A DNA stretch of 64,000 bases from Galerina marginata (Eukaryota > Basidiomycota > Agaricomycetes > Agaricales > Galerinaceae): NCBI GenBank assembly GCA_023014335.1, contig JAECYW010000034.1:186001-250000 (forward strand). The letters are read 5' to 3'. This document shows positions 22,601 through 34,998 of this stretch, piece by piece (position 1 is the stretch's first letter; the number at the start of each line of letters is the position of its first letter). Below the pieces are notes generated by a model, which worked only from the letters and a program-made list of their open reading frames with translations, had not been told where the DNA came from and did no database searches. The position numbers and the translations under genes were made by a program.

Positions 22601-25199
22601 AGAATCTATATCTCTGTCTGCGTCATTCAACTCCGTTGAAAAGCCCACAAAGCTCGTCTCTGTCTGCAGACATCCGCCATCAACTCGAAGTCCCGATCCC
22701 GATCCCGCGGTACTACCGCCACCAACGACAGGCTCGTGCTCAGGGTTCAAGAACTGTGAATGAGTCGTAAGTAATGAAATTCCTCATCCAGTAATCCGAC
22801 AGAATGAAAAGAAGTACCTAGGCGATAAGTACAACTGAGACCATCAACCCGTCCGTCCGTGCTACCCTACTCGCTCTTCAACGATTGGGACCAGATGCTC
22901 ACAATTTGCGCCCGTCCCGCGGCCCGACCAAAGACAAGCTCAGGCTCGAGCTCGAGCTCGAACACAACCTTATTCGCAGCTAAATCCCTCCCAGAGCTTT
23001 CCGAGCGGGGGGCCACTGTCCCTGTCAGCGTCAGCGTCGCCCTACGCACTCCCAAGCACCACGCCGCACAGCGTCAGCATCAGTAGCGTCGTGCAAAATT
23101 GTCTATCTCAAGCGTGATGCGCGAGTCGAGAGAAGTCAAGGGAGGAGAGCTGCAAGCTGCGCTAGGGTTTCGTCCTCGTATCGGATAGGTAGGGCTGCTT
23201 GTTCCAAGCCTGTGTGTACCCAGAAGATTCGTGGATCTGCGATTCGCGCTCCTGAGTCCGAGTTGGAGCGAGTGCGGAGACGGGGGCGAGGGTGGAGGCG
23301 GGCATGGCTAGTGAGGGATGGAGGGAGGTCTCGATCCGATTTATGTACGAGTATGTGCGAGACGGCGATGAGGAGAAGATACGGGTTCGAGATTCCGATG
23401 TTCACAGTGAATTGTGATAGGATTGATCAATATTGATTGATCAACGATTGGGTTCCTTTTGATTGTAAGTATTTGGATCGAACGTCGTTGGCCTCTTCCT
23501 CCTCCTTCGTGCGGTTTTCGAGTTCGCCCGCTCGAATCTCGAACCCAAGGTTAGCTCCCAATGAAGTTGAGGCCGATAGATCTCCTCTGTGATGGCCTCA
23601 CCGATTCCGCTCCATCCTGCAGTCGTGTATCGCCTCTCTCAGGCTGGATCGAGATACGCTGGCGATGAGCAAAATAAATAAAATTCAGGAACGAGCTGGA
23701 GGTTGATGCTCTGGCCCCAGGAAGGAACATTACTGTCCTCGGCATCCGAATAAGTATTTGGGTTAAAATATAACCTCGAACCAGAGTCCCAGACAGACAG
23801 CGACCTGCGAAGAATTCGTAAGTAATAACATTCTTCATCTCCAGAAAGAAATGAAGAACCTGGGCACGGAGAGTAACAGTAAAAATCTACCCATCCGTCT
23901 GCGCAATGACCCATCCGACTCTGCCCAAAAACGATCGGGCCAGATTCTTTACAATGCATTCGCCGCAAACATCTACCTCCCGCTGCTCTACATCTAGCCG
24001 TCACCCCTTCCCACGACACCACCGAAGGCAAGCTTGAACACCGCCTAACCATCCACCGCCTCCCGCAGACCCCTCCAAGCAGAACGCCCTGCCCTCCGCA
24101 CACCCACCGGGTAAGAGCGGAGGGGGCGGCAGCGGCAGCGGCATCGTGTATAGGTGTTGCACACTCCTCCTGCGCGCGACGAGCATCACCACGGGCTTCG
24201 CGACGGGGATGGGCATGGGCTGCAGCTGCGCTCGGCGAGGAAGGTGAGGATGGCGACCTTGGAGGTCAGGTTCAGTGTTTTGAAGAGCGGGAGGGGCGTA
24301 ATAGCAGGACGAGGATGAGGAAGAGCGCGCCGCGCTGCCCTGTGGGCCGTGGCATCACTGACGTCAGCGGGCTCGAGCTCGAGCTAGAACACCATCTGAT
24401 TCTTAGCATCCACCGCCGAGGCCAAAGGCCCTAACAGATCACTCCGAACGGGGGCAGAAACGCCCTAAAGGCTGAGCCACCGTACGCCTGCGAAGCACGG
24501 CGCAAGATCTCGAGGAAGAGCGCTTCGACGCACGGAAGGGCGGAGAGGGGAGGGGTCAACCCTGCGTGTCGAAGCGGAAGGGCCTTGGGGCAAGAGGGGG
24601 TAGGGGGCGGGGGCGGGATGGGTCGGCGAAGGTTAATGGGGTGCATGTCAAAGCGGAGTGGAGGCGGCGGGAGGCGGGAGGGGGAGAGAGACAATAAAGG
24701 GGAAGGCGGTGATAAGAGGAGAGACCGGGAATGGGAAGGGGTGTAGGGCCAATGGGCTTCTCCTCTGAGAGGTGCTGGAGGAGCGGCGTATACGGCAGGG
24801 CACGGAGGACGTCGACCGACGACAGCGGCGCACAGAAAGAGAGATTGCGCACGTGCGAGAGCCACGGGGTGAAGAGGTGGATATGAGCGGCATCACTCTG
24901 AAGACGGAGGTCAGTTGCTGGAATGTCGCGCAGCGGCAGTTATCGTACCTGCAGTCCGCCCAGTTCACATCACCATTTCGTCTTCTTCATCTTCGCCACC
25001 GTCGCGGAGGCCTTCTTCTTCTTCAAAATTTGCATTTATCAAGAAGATTCACCAGAGCTCGAGGAGATCGTTGGGCGATATTTGAATCGGCTGTTCACGC
25101 GATTGAGTCCGAGTTGGGGATGGGGCGGCATGGCTAGGGAGAGATGGAGGGAGACCTGGATCCGTGTTATGTAGGTTAGGTCACCGTCCAAGACGACGA
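22601..25199. other. No intact gene; GC-rich degenerate repeated sequence
   Basis: The DNA contains pieces that recur at 29.4-30.7 kb, for example TCGTAAGTAATRWMATTC followed by a CATCCAGTA or CATCTCCAGAAA type stretch (near 22769, 23818, 29429). A region near 24960-25180 with GAGCTCGAGGAGATCGT and GGAGAGATGGAGGGAGAC is echoed at 30520-30650. Open frames in it are low-complexity (Pro/Ser/Arg-rich) and do not agree between copies. I interpret it as decayed duplicates of a former gene family. Confidence 0.5.
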
Positions 25200-26430
25200 C
25201 GACTCGAGGAGATGCTTCCTTTTTCTTGCTTGCTTGTATTTGCATCGAAAGTCATTGGCCTCGACTGCCGCCCTGGATCGAAAGTCGTTTACCTCCTCGA
25301 CCGCCCCCTCGCTTCCACTGATGACGAGGCCGATGTATCTTTCGGTTGTCTCTCGGGCTAGAGAATTTCCAGCTTCAACACTGCAGCTTCGTCCTGCAGT
25401 CGTGGCTCGACTCTCGACGTCCGTTTCCAAGATCGATTGATGGACCCCTTTACTACTGGAACACTCACGCGGCTACTCCTCAGGCTCTGTCTGAGCAGGA
25501 TACGATATCGATGCCGCTCTAACTTCCGGGTTCACTCGAGGGAGACGCTATTTTTTGGAAGAGATCAAAACGAGTTCGAACTGTGCGTTCAACTTTAAGT
25601 TACCTGTTTCTTCATTCGAATTCTGTCCGCACCACTCAGGCCTCCGTTTTCCAGAATCCATAGGCTGATGCCTAGTTAAATAGTACGGGTTACTTTCCAT
25701 CAGACCCAACGCTCGAGCTTGGCGTTTCAGCATCGACGAAAAAGTTGGATGTTATGTGTACTCGTATGCGACGCAGTTCCAGCTCACACTGCTACGCTTT
25801 TCTGTTGACTCGGATCCCTACTGTAACTTCTGATGCGAGGACACTCGGATTGTCCAGGCATCGTTGTACTTGAGTAAATAAACCTCACCCCACCCAACTC
25901 GGAGGCTCCGGTTTGGCTTGAATCTCAATTTAAAGAACCTTGAGATCCGCCACACACCAAACTGTTTACTTCATCTGCACTGAAGTAGGATACTTTCGAA
26001 ACTAAACGCTCCTCCGAGTCCAAGTTAAAGGTGTGTTGTATCTGAATCCCTTGCACTCTCTAACTCACCTGATCTAACATCTAGTATCATCTCATCTAAT
26101 GCCATTACCTTCTCTGGTGCATCAGACCTCAATATAAGCGCTGAATTTCTCACCACTCTCGACTCTCAAGTAGCTGCTTATCCGTAACTTACTCCTGTTA
26201 CGTACCGCCAGCCTAATATACCAATTCTTTCATGCCAATTTTTACTCGTAGCAGAAGCCGTCCGCAAATAATTTCAAGATATCCACTTCGCGTCTCGTTC
26301 GCGTCTATTTCTCCGCCTTCGAATCCTATAACCGGAAGGCTTGACTACCCGCCTTATTCGTTGATGGCCATCGTCATCACTCTCAGTATGATTTACAAAA
26401 TGTGTACTATCATCTATTTACAGTGTGTAC
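25200..26430 (+). repeat. Diverged duplicated block S1 (partner at 32.5-33.4 kb)
   Basis: Shared landmarks in the same order as 32540-33400 are GTATTTGCATCGRAAGTC with TTGGCCTCG, then AGCTGCTTATCCGTAA, then TTCGCGTCTAT. Neither copy has a convincing gene. Confidence 0.6.
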
Positions 26431-26436
26431 CGGCAT

Positions 26437-29120
26437 AGAGCTCGCCAAGGTGCGAAAAATGACCTTTCAAGGAAAATCTTCCCCTGCTGGTACACAAAAT
26501 CGAACAGTCCAATGTTGGACAGTTACAGTTACTTCTAGGCTGCTCAGAGTCAAAGTCGAGGTTTCTTCAGCACCGGTCTGGTTCATCACAAGCTGGTCTT
26601 ATTTTGCAGGTCCGGGATTCTCGTCTGTCGTTTACAAAATGCATTTAAATTTCGCGCACTTCGAGTTAACCTTGATAGACAAGCCTGCTGAATGAATATC
26701 TGAGAGACCTCAGAGACAGGCGTCAAACATGACAGAGATGTGGTCAGGCGGTGGGTAAGTATGACGGGGTGAAATATTATGGAAAGGAATCCCACTATCC
26801 GATTTCATTCAGCTCGTACAAGGGTGGAGCGCCAATTTTGGACCCCATATTTCTTTACTTGGGCTGAGTTTTGGCCAGGGTTTGGGACAAATCAAAGGTC
26901 CTTATAATGCGGGACGTCCGAATTGAATGACAACGGACAGGATTCTAGATAACAGTCAGGAGGTCAAGAAGCGCATGACTATAAATAATAAAGTCTGGAG
27001 ACTATATTTACTGTGTTATAAATATGGTATTAAAATAAGTGAAGGTTCTTCATCAAAGCCTAAGAATTCTATGGAGATAGTCTATTCTAGTAGATAGAGA
27101 AGGATAGTCAAAGGAGGGCAAGAAACGTAACTTTCGTCGTCTTAGAAGAATTATTTTTTCTCCTTCTTCTGACCCTTGGACGAGTTGTTGCCTTTAGCCT
27201 TGCACTTGCGATGCCTCTGTACTCGCAAAATCAGTCTAATGCTCTCCCACTGAAAAGGAGAATCGTCGAAAGAATGGACGGATTGAAAAGACCCGCTGGA
27301 AAAGCTTCACCAATCAGCTCAAGATAAACTCTGGTCATGTCATTGCCCAACCTCATTCGCGCAAACTCTACAGGGGGATGCGGTCCCGCGTTATACAGCT
27401 AAGAACCAAAGAAAAAAAATGCGGAATCGTAAGCCAGGCAGTACTGTCATCGAAACGTTTCTTGCACCTACATAAATGCCATTTTCGCGAGGTATCCACG
27501 CGTACGTCTTCCCATCCGCGACCATGCTGCGATACCTACAAAAAGCAGTCAGCTACTATCACAATGAATAATTCGACTGACGTCTGATCCCGCGAAAGCT
27601 TCAAAAAATCATTAGCCCGTTGATGTGTAAGAAAATCTGCCGCCTCGACGGTCGGGTGCTGGCCCCATCGAATCACCGCGGCAACTGGAGACGGGTTGTT
27701 GGCTTTTAAAACGGTTGTTGTCGAACCATTGGTGTGTACCGTGAAGAAATTGTGGTCATTAGGGCCCAAGACGACACAATTTCCGATATCTGGGTTGAAG
27801 GAGGTGAAGGTGAATTTCTGGATGGATGTCGGTCTTTCTTGGGAGGATGGGAGGGCGCCGAATGTAGGCGCTGAGGAAGTCGGCCTCCAGGGCCATTGAT
27901 TGATAGAGTGAGGGTTTTGTGGATTATACCACCCGGCTTGGGCGTATGGATTATTGATGTTCATCAGGCACTCCAGTCAGACAGTATCGAACAAGAAAGT
28001 ACTGAGGTTTGTATTCCACGAATGGCCTCGATGGCCTCTTAAACTGTACAGACCTGTACGCTATCAGCACCTGCGCCGCAATTTTTTAGACTTCCTCGTG
28101 ACGGGCAGTTCGGGGATCAGGATCAGTTTAGAACGACATAGAAGGGGCTCTACATTTTCTGAGATCGAGCAAGTCCTAGGTGAAACCGACGAGGACAACG
28201 GTATCTTGCTCAGTCGTATCGACAAGGGTCCATTAGTTGTAACCGTTGACAGAGAAGAACCAGAATGTGGAACACAGGCTGATGCGACGTCTTCATGAAA
28301 AAGTAGAACGTCAGGAAGTCTTGTCAGACCCAACCCGACCCAGTTAATTAATCTGCTGCAAATGTCGACGTTCTTCAAGCAAGGCGATGATTGGCCGCAA
28401 CTATTCTCGGAGTTCCATCCTCTGAACGTTCTACCACCGACATCCGACTCCAACGAAGGCGTAGCACAAGATACAAAGACCCAACGGCGAAAAAGGACTT
28501 GTGGGCGATCCGTGGACATTCCAGGTATACACAGGGCAGAAGAGAAACAACGACATCTCAACCAAAGAGGCAAAGAGGCTTCCGGATCACATCAGCGATC
28601 AGCTAAACTAGGAACGCCAGCACCATCCGCCCCGAGAACTGAAAAAACCAATGATCCGAGCTCGGATCACAAGAAAGCATGGTTCGGACGGCAAGCCAGA
28701 AAGCGCGAGATTTATGGCGATCCAACTTTCCAGGACGGATAGAAATACCCGTATGTCTCCATTTTCTATTTATAAAGCCAAAAGGAAGGGGAAACCTGAA
28801 TTAAAAGGACAGGCGCCCAGTGGTTCGGGCGATTCGTAGACGTCTATGGCTGCCTGCCTAGATCATGATAAATTAATTCGTTTGCTAACGAAGCTGAAAA
28901 AAGGGGCGTAATGATCTTTAAACATACTGACCGGTGGGCGATACTCGTTATAAGTTAAAAAAAGGCACACATCCGGCCTTGGGTTGACTTTTCATTCATT
29001 CTTCTTTCTTTGACAACCCCAGACGGCTCGGGGCTGAAACATGATAGAAGTGCGCTCTAAATCGGACACTTGATAAAAAGGGGTGCCTTGACAAGAAAAA
29101 CAACGATGATAGTAGATACG
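26437..29120. repeat. Segmental duplication, copy B (direct)
   Basis: Colinear with 20083-22600, about 6.4 kb downstream and in the same orientation. The gene within it is the best conserved part; flanks show many substitutions and indels. This places the duplication well in the past, with selection acting on the gene. Confidence 0.75.
27231..27964 (-). CDS. DUF6593-like conserved basidiomycete protein, copy 2
   Basis: This is a paralogue of copy 1 with the same start (MNINNPYAQAGW) and the same exon plan. Exon 1 runs to LKLSRDQ near 27580. A middle exon encodes YRSMVADGKTYAWIPREN. The last exon encodes YNAGPHPPVEFARMRLGND and ends FSGRALD, with a TGA where copy 1 has TAA. Substitutions relative to copy 1 are mostly conservative within the exons while the introns and flanks have diverged, consistent with both being genes. 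Function unknown; no signal peptide or membrane segment. Confidence 0.72.
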
Positions 29121-30879
29121 CACTGGAGCTGTGATAAAACGCAGACTAATTAACGATGGTCGATCTCTGAGTTCACCCGCCACTCCCTCCCAATTTGAAG
29201 AGGCCGGGCAGGTTCGGGGCCGAGGTATCGCCCAGGCGAGAGACTCTGGAATGGCCACACGAAGCTTATGAATCGATCATGATACCCATAGAGGTTGATC
29301 CGATAGATTTCAACGATGAACAGACGAAATGCCATTTATCATGGGAACAAGCTCGTCTGAATAGGATTAATGCAAATGGATGCATGGGTTATAATACAAT
29401 CACCAACTGATACAGAACTGTAAGGGGCTCGTAAGTAATATGACATTCTTCATCCAGTAGTTCGACGGGAAGAAAAGATGAACCATGGGACTGAGAGAGA
29501 GCCGTTGATCCACGCACGCGTGAGCAGCGCGCCCAAATAGCAACTTACCGGGAAAAGGGGGAAGCAGCAGCAGCAGCGTTTTCCGCGTGAGACGGGTGGA
29601 TGCAGTGCCAATGCGACTTTTCGAGGCCTGATCGCTAGTCACTGCCGCCGCTGCTTCCTGGAATGCACAGCGGCGACTACTCTCTAGTATGAAAGCGGCT
29701 CCCTCCCATGGTGCGTGAGTCGAGAGCGGTCGGGAACCCAGAAGATCGTAGATTTACAATTCGCGCTCCTAAGCCCGAGTTGGGGAAGGGGAGGGGGTAT
29801 GAGTACCGTCGTTGGAATGAGATCGGGTGATGAGGAGAAGATATGGGTTCGGGATTCCAAGCCAAACGTTAAACTGTGGGACGATTGATTGATGAACGAT
29901 GGTCTCGATCGCAGGTCCGAGTTCGCCCGCCAACTCGCTCCCAAGGAGCCAGGGAGCTCCCACTATAGACGGGGCCGACGTATCTCCCAGACGAGAGACT
30001 CTGAAATAGCCTCACAATGCCATTCCATTCTGCAGTCGTGTTTCGCCCCTCGAAGTTCGCATCTATCTCAAGACGATCTTCATTAAGGTGGTCCTCTGGA
30101 CCGATATACTTCGGCAAGGAACAAACAAAAAAGCGACGCTGATCCTCTGGTTTCAATACGAAGAATGCCCTCCGTATCCGAATGAATATCTGGGTATAAT
30201 ATAACCTCCGAGGGTAGAGTACTGCGAAGGGGTCGTAAGCGATGTTATTCCATCCAGAAAAAATGATTTGAGGGAAAAGGAGAACCTGGGTGGAACTTTG
30301 AAACAGTGACGATCTACACATCCATTTGCGTCTGCGAAATCCAACTTCACTCTCCAACGAGCTGGACCAGATCCTCACAATGACCGTCCCGCAGCCGTAC
30401 TCCTTCACCTCCCGCTCCACATCTCGCTCGTCACCCTGCCATATGGCACGACCGACATACTCAGTCGGCCTCACTGTTTGGGCCACAGTCGCGGAGGGCT
30501 TCTTCCTCTAAATACGCGTTTATCAAGAAGATCCGCTAGAGCTCGAGGAGATCGTGGGGCGGTGGCGGTGGCGGTTCGCGCGAGTGAGTCCAAGCTGGAG
30601 ATGGGGCAGCATTACTAGAGAGAGATGGAGGGAGACTTGGATCCATGTTACGTACGTGCAAGACGGCGATAATCATGAGGAGAAGACATGGTTCATAATT
30701 CTCCAGCTTCGTCTCTCACCGAACCGCGTATGATACAAGGTCAATGGGTTGGGCTGGGGTCTGAGCGCAAGCTCAGATCGGAACACGGAGCAAATGGAGC
30801 CGCTTACCCACAGCCGACGAAGACACCCGCGGCGCCATTGCGACGCCAGCCCAACCAACTGAGGAGGCACGAATTCGTC
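29121..30879. other. No intact gene; degenerate repeated sequence
   Basis: It repeats several pieces of 22.7-25.2 kb, including AGGAGAAGATAYGGGTTCG (near 23370 and 29836) and the GAGCTCGAGGAGATCGT piece. Open frames are interrupted differently in each copy. No domain is recognised. Confidence 0.5.
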
Positions 30880-32365
30880 CTAGTATAAGCGAACTTGCTT
30901 AGAAGGTGTGCTAGGTTCAGTATCCGGTGCCGAACATTTCGGTGGGGACTGAGCCTGAGAATGCGAAAGATGTACAATGTGGCGAGTGGTAATGATGGTG
31001 AGAGCTTGCTGGTCAAGGGTACTCAAATCATGTGCTGGGGAGAGAGCAGCAAGTTCACGTTGTTGGATGTCGTATTCGAGGGCAATTGGCCAGTTGTGTA
31101 TTCTCGCCAGGTCCATGACAATGCGATGATGGGATGCAAGAGCTGTTGCCCTCACCTCACCATGATGGAATCCGGTTCTGTTCTCGGCGGCTTTCGATGC
31201 TCCTACCCAGTCAGATAGCGTAATCTCTTTCTCGTTTTTACGATCCAGGCCTTTGGCGGTGAGGACACCTTGTGCATTGAAGGTAAACTCTTCCTCGTCG
31301 CTGATCGTCTTAAGCAGAACTGGGCGCGTGAGCGCAACGTAGGGGACATATTTGAAGGCTTTAAAAGCTTCCTCAGCCTTTGACGAGACAACTGAACAGA
31401 CCAAGTTAGCTGAAAAGCTCTTTAGGTACAATAAAGAGCAACAGTAGGATAGTAAGAAATAAGGGTCTGGCTTCAAGGGCGAAAGAAGGTTACAGTCATT
31501 AAGATAAACTGGTGGGAACCAGAAGGCGATGCCAGCTGTTCTGGAACGCGAACGCAAGTAGCTTGACAACAAATAGTCAAATGTTCATGACATGAGACCA
31601 GCTACACCGGCTCGTTACAACAGCCAAATTACGAACAAGGTTGCAAGTTGAGAAGGAGCCTATCGCCCTTGGCATTCGGTCCAGCTCTACTGGATAGGCG
31701 AAGCCTGCACATGCCAATGGCGCGACGACGAATGAGCCTATCGCTCATGGTGCTCGGTCCAGCTTTACTGGATGTGCGAACAAACGAAGGGTATGCTTAC
31801 CAACATCAAGCGAGTTGGCCTTGAAACCCGGAACGATGTCGGGGAGGGGTGCTCTCTTTCCGGTTTCCTGTTTGGTCACGGAGGCGAAACGAATGCGCGC
31901 CAGGGTGTCTTCGTCGACGAAGAGCTGCTGCGAAACGTCGGGCGGCTGATCTGGCCCTGCGAGAGGTGCGCCTCTCTGTCCATGAGGAGGATCCTCGGCA
32001 CGTGAAGGAGCGGTCTTGTTGCGAGGCGGCTCCCGAGGTGCTGACTGAGGCTGGCCAGCTCGCAAGGCTTCAATTTCCGCTTTCAGGCGCGCAATTTCGT
32101 CTCGAAGGGCCTGGTTCTCACCCCGTGTCCTATCGGCTTCAATTACAGCACTTCCTGACCGCGACTGCAGAGTCGGGTTTGGCTGGGGATTGGTGCGGTT
32201 GGAAGTGGTAGCCGAAGGTGGTGCAGACCTTTGCACTGGAGCTTGAGTCGCCGAGGGTGTCGCAAGTTGGGTGTTCTGGGTGTTAGAACCTCCATTGGCT
32301 CTGGTGGTAGATCCAACGTCCGAAGGAAACCTAAGACCCAAGTGGGCGTGCGAGGAGTCAGTCAT
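30880..32365 (-). CDS. Retroelement-associated Gag-like protein, two exons
   Basis: Exon 1 (32365-31801) encodes a Ser/Thr/Pro/Gln-rich N-terminus and a short coiled coil (EIARLKAEIEALRAG). Exon 2 (31391-30880) encodes the conserved core: YVPYVALTRPVLLKT, FTFNAQGVLTAKGLDRKNEK, and IALEYDIQQRELAALSPAHD. I recognise this core from repetitive retroelement-linked proteins in agaricomycete genomes. A basic tail (TPSKQVRLY) ends the frame where relatives often continue into a CCHC zinc knuckle; none is present here. The phase-consistent 409-base intron is long for this window and contains its own short repeats, so it may be an insertion. No reverse transcriptase or integrase is found nearby, so this is a solitary gene or relic. 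Confidence 0.55.
31658..31775. repeat. Two imperfect 40-base direct repeats in the intron of the Gag-like gene
   Basis: GAGCCTATCGC, then a variable TGG core, then TCGGTCCAGC, T and TACTGGAT occurs at 31658-31697 and again at 31735-31775. Confidence 0.7.
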
Positions 32366-32539
32366 GATAGAAAATTAGTATACGAGAAATCTTATAAACG
32401 AATGTGTAATGTATGATTTCGAGTCGCGGAAGGTGACAGCAAAGGTGAAGAACCGTGAGAATACGAAATCGCGGTTCTATGTTTACCGCTCGGCTGGACG
32501 CTGGTGCTCACGGGTTGTTTGCACCTTGGCTAAACTGCT

Positions 32540-33400
32540 TGGGCTTTTTTCTTATGTACTTGCACGTATTTGCATCGGAAGTCGTTGGCCTCGTGCCCGC
32601 ACTCAACAGCTTCTCTCATCGTCCTGTCCACACCACTTTAACTTTCCATAGGCACTCAGCTAAGCTAGGCTCGAGCAGGTGTTGCTGCAAGCTACTCTCC
32701 GTCGAACTTCAACCTACTGCTACCTCCTCTTTACTTACATTCTCACTCCAAAGTCTTGAAACCAAACTGCACGATCGAACGTTTAGCACCGACGTAAATG
32801 CTCAACGTTCAACAACACCAATACCCACCTCCAGTCAGAGTGGTACGATCACCTAACACATACGCTTTCCTCGACATTGTCAAATATCTATTACTATTTC
32901 TCATAGAAGGCCGGTTTCAGGTATCATTTATTAATAAAATAATCACCAAGTCCAATTCAAATCTGCCAGTTTCAGATGTTCCATATCATCGACAACGAAG
33001 TAGGACTTTCGGAACGAAATGCGCTTTATTTAAATGGAACGTGTTTCGCATCACTGACCCCCCAGTCAATTCTCTCTAGATCTGAGCCACACTATGTACT
33101 CAAGTAGTATCCTATCGTCCAGTGACCATGTGGCGTCTCAGATACGCGTCCAATTTATCACTCTCAGGCAGCTGCTTATCCGTAATCCGTACTTCCGCAC
33201 CGACTGCGAAACCGCGCGCTCAAATACTATTATTCTCTCATTCTGCCGTTCTCTTACTCGAGGCAGGGACATTCCGCCCATGGTTCCAAGTTATCTACTA
33301 ACATGTCGCCTCTTATTCGCGTCTATCTCTCGGATTTCCGTCTTCCATAAATCCGATACTCTATATCTCCCGAGCCTATCCATGTTCTTGTGGCATGTAT
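32540..33400 (+). repeat. Diverged duplicated block S2 (partner at 25.2-26.4 kb)
   Basis: It carries the same ordered landmarks as S1: GTATTTGCATCGGAAGTC, CAGCTGCTTATCCGTAA, TTCGCGTCTATCTCTC. It has no supported gene. Confidence 0.6.
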
Positions 33401-34549
33401 ATCCGCTTCTGGTACTGCAGATGTGCACTGCACTTGTGGAAACGTATCAAACTCTGTCCAAAAGGCTTACAATTTATGCGCCTGTCATTCTCTTAACCCT
33501 TATGGTTTCGACTAACTGGTAAATCGTTGTTCCAGCCCTCCGGCGAGCCTCGTACTTGTCAAAGTTTACTAGTGCGCATGGAAGAGTTGACGTCCTGCTT
33601 ATCACCCTACTTATCACCATGGAAGTTCTTGTTCTGGTATTTGCAGCTGCCCTCCAGAGGAACACTTCCTCGAAAGTCAAACAGGCTTTATTGCATTTGC
33701 TGGGGGTGAAAGATAAGTACTTCATTATATTAATTGGTTCCGATTCAGAACAAGAACGCTTTTATCATGACCCATTGGCGCCTATTAGTATACATTTGCT
33801 CATGAAAAACCTAGAAGCATATAGGGCAAGAACTATGACAAAAAGAGAAAAGTTGAGGCCTAGAAAACGGCCCTTCGATCTCCGGCGTAGTGAAAGAGGC
33901 TGAGATCTAATTGGAATAAGAAAAATGCTCCAATACGCTGGCGGTTCGTATAGTATGATACGCTGGACGCATCATCTTCACGTCTAACATCCCCACTACT
34001 AGCCGACCGGCGAGATTTATTTTAGAAATTGGATAAATGGAAGAGGTGCAGGATATTACACCATCAAAAGTCTAATCGATATTCTGATACTTATTGCTGC
34101 CTCCAGAATCTGCAAGGTCCCTTAGAACCATACCGCTTGCAGTTTATTTGCTTGTGCTGAAGGACGGAATGATTCACAATCAGCACTTACGCACGCGCTT
34201 ATTGACGCCATTGGCGCCTATTCTACGAAAGCGGACACTCTTTCTCAGAGACCTATCTAAATTCATCCTAGCGGCTTGCTGATAAACTTGCTTTCCGCAT
34301 TTCCTCCATCACTTCGAGGCTGGACCGCACGGCTCTGCATGATATCCGGAATTTCGCAAATCCGTTTGCCGTATGTTGGACAGAAGTGCATAGGGTGAAG
34401 ATAGACTCATTCTCGTCCTTCACTTTAGAACCAAAGCAGCATACCATGCAACTAAAATTGGGCTAGAACCTTAGTGACTCAACCTTCCGCAAATAATTAA
34501 CGCCGGTATCCTAATCTAAGGCACGCTATTATAAGCCTCACTCAACGCA
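33401..34549. other. No supported gene
   Basis: Frames here lack domains. The segment ends at the TATA box of the small gene at 34720. Confidence 0.4.
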
Positions 34550-34557
34550 TATAAATA
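34550..34557 (+). promoter_or_regulatory. TATA box, TATAAATA
   Basis: A clean TATA element 170 bases before the ATG of the small gene at 34720. Confidence 0.5.
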
Positions 34558-34719
34558 AGTTGTTCTGCCTGCCCATACCGCCATCCTTCAACGGACCTAC
34601 ACAAGAGGTACTGAAGAATCTTCCCTACCTACAAATATCCGCATTCGCCGAGCTGATTACTTCTTACCGTGCAGACTTACCTCCAGTCAATTTTTTGTTC
34701 AACACTCAACATCCGCACT

Positions 34720-34998
34720 ATGGTTGGCTTCAATATCCGCAATTTGTCCACCGTGGCTGGCGTCCTGGCTTTCGTCTCCAAATACGGCTCGGAAGGCGGA
34801 GACGACAGTTGGTTCACCCTGCCAGCTGACTTCTCTGACCCCAGCAAGGCGCATTGGAACAGGGACAGCTACGAGGTTGTCGCCTTCCTAGACCCTGTTT
34901 CCCGTATTCAGCGCGGGTGGTACATCGATTGCAAAGACCAGACGGTCAACCTCACTTTTTACGGCTTCGAACAGGATCTAGGACTCGTTCGTGGCTGA
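34720..34998 (+). CDS. Small conserved-looking protein, 92 aa, function unknown
   Basis: A single exon starting MVGFNIRNLSTVAGVLAF. It has no signal peptide and no cysteine pairs. The pattern (SWFTLPADFSD, then WNRDSYEVVAFLD, then RGWYID and LTFYGFE) resembles short beta-rich proteins I associate with Agaricomycetes, where a tryptophan-rich D/ESWFTL motif precedes RDxWEVVAF. I cannot name a family or function. A TATA box upstream and a well-formed stop support a real gene. It stands alone, with no gene within 2.3 kb on either side. Confidence 0.55.
   Translation: MVGFNIRNLSTVAGVLAFVSKYGSEGGDDSWFTLPADFSDPSKAHWNRDSYEVVAFLDPVSRIQRGWYIDCKDQTVNLTFYGFEQDLGLVRG

Noticed and set aside
23370..23400. 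GGGTTCGAGATTCC as a tRNA B-box, suggesting a SINE or tRNA
   Set aside because: Spacing inside the motif is wrong, no A-box or cloverleaf is found upstream, and the copy at 29836 does not preserve it.
24001..24865. Proline- and arginine-rich frames on the minus strand
   Set aside because: Low-complexity translation of GC-rich repeated DNA; the frames are not conserved between related copies.
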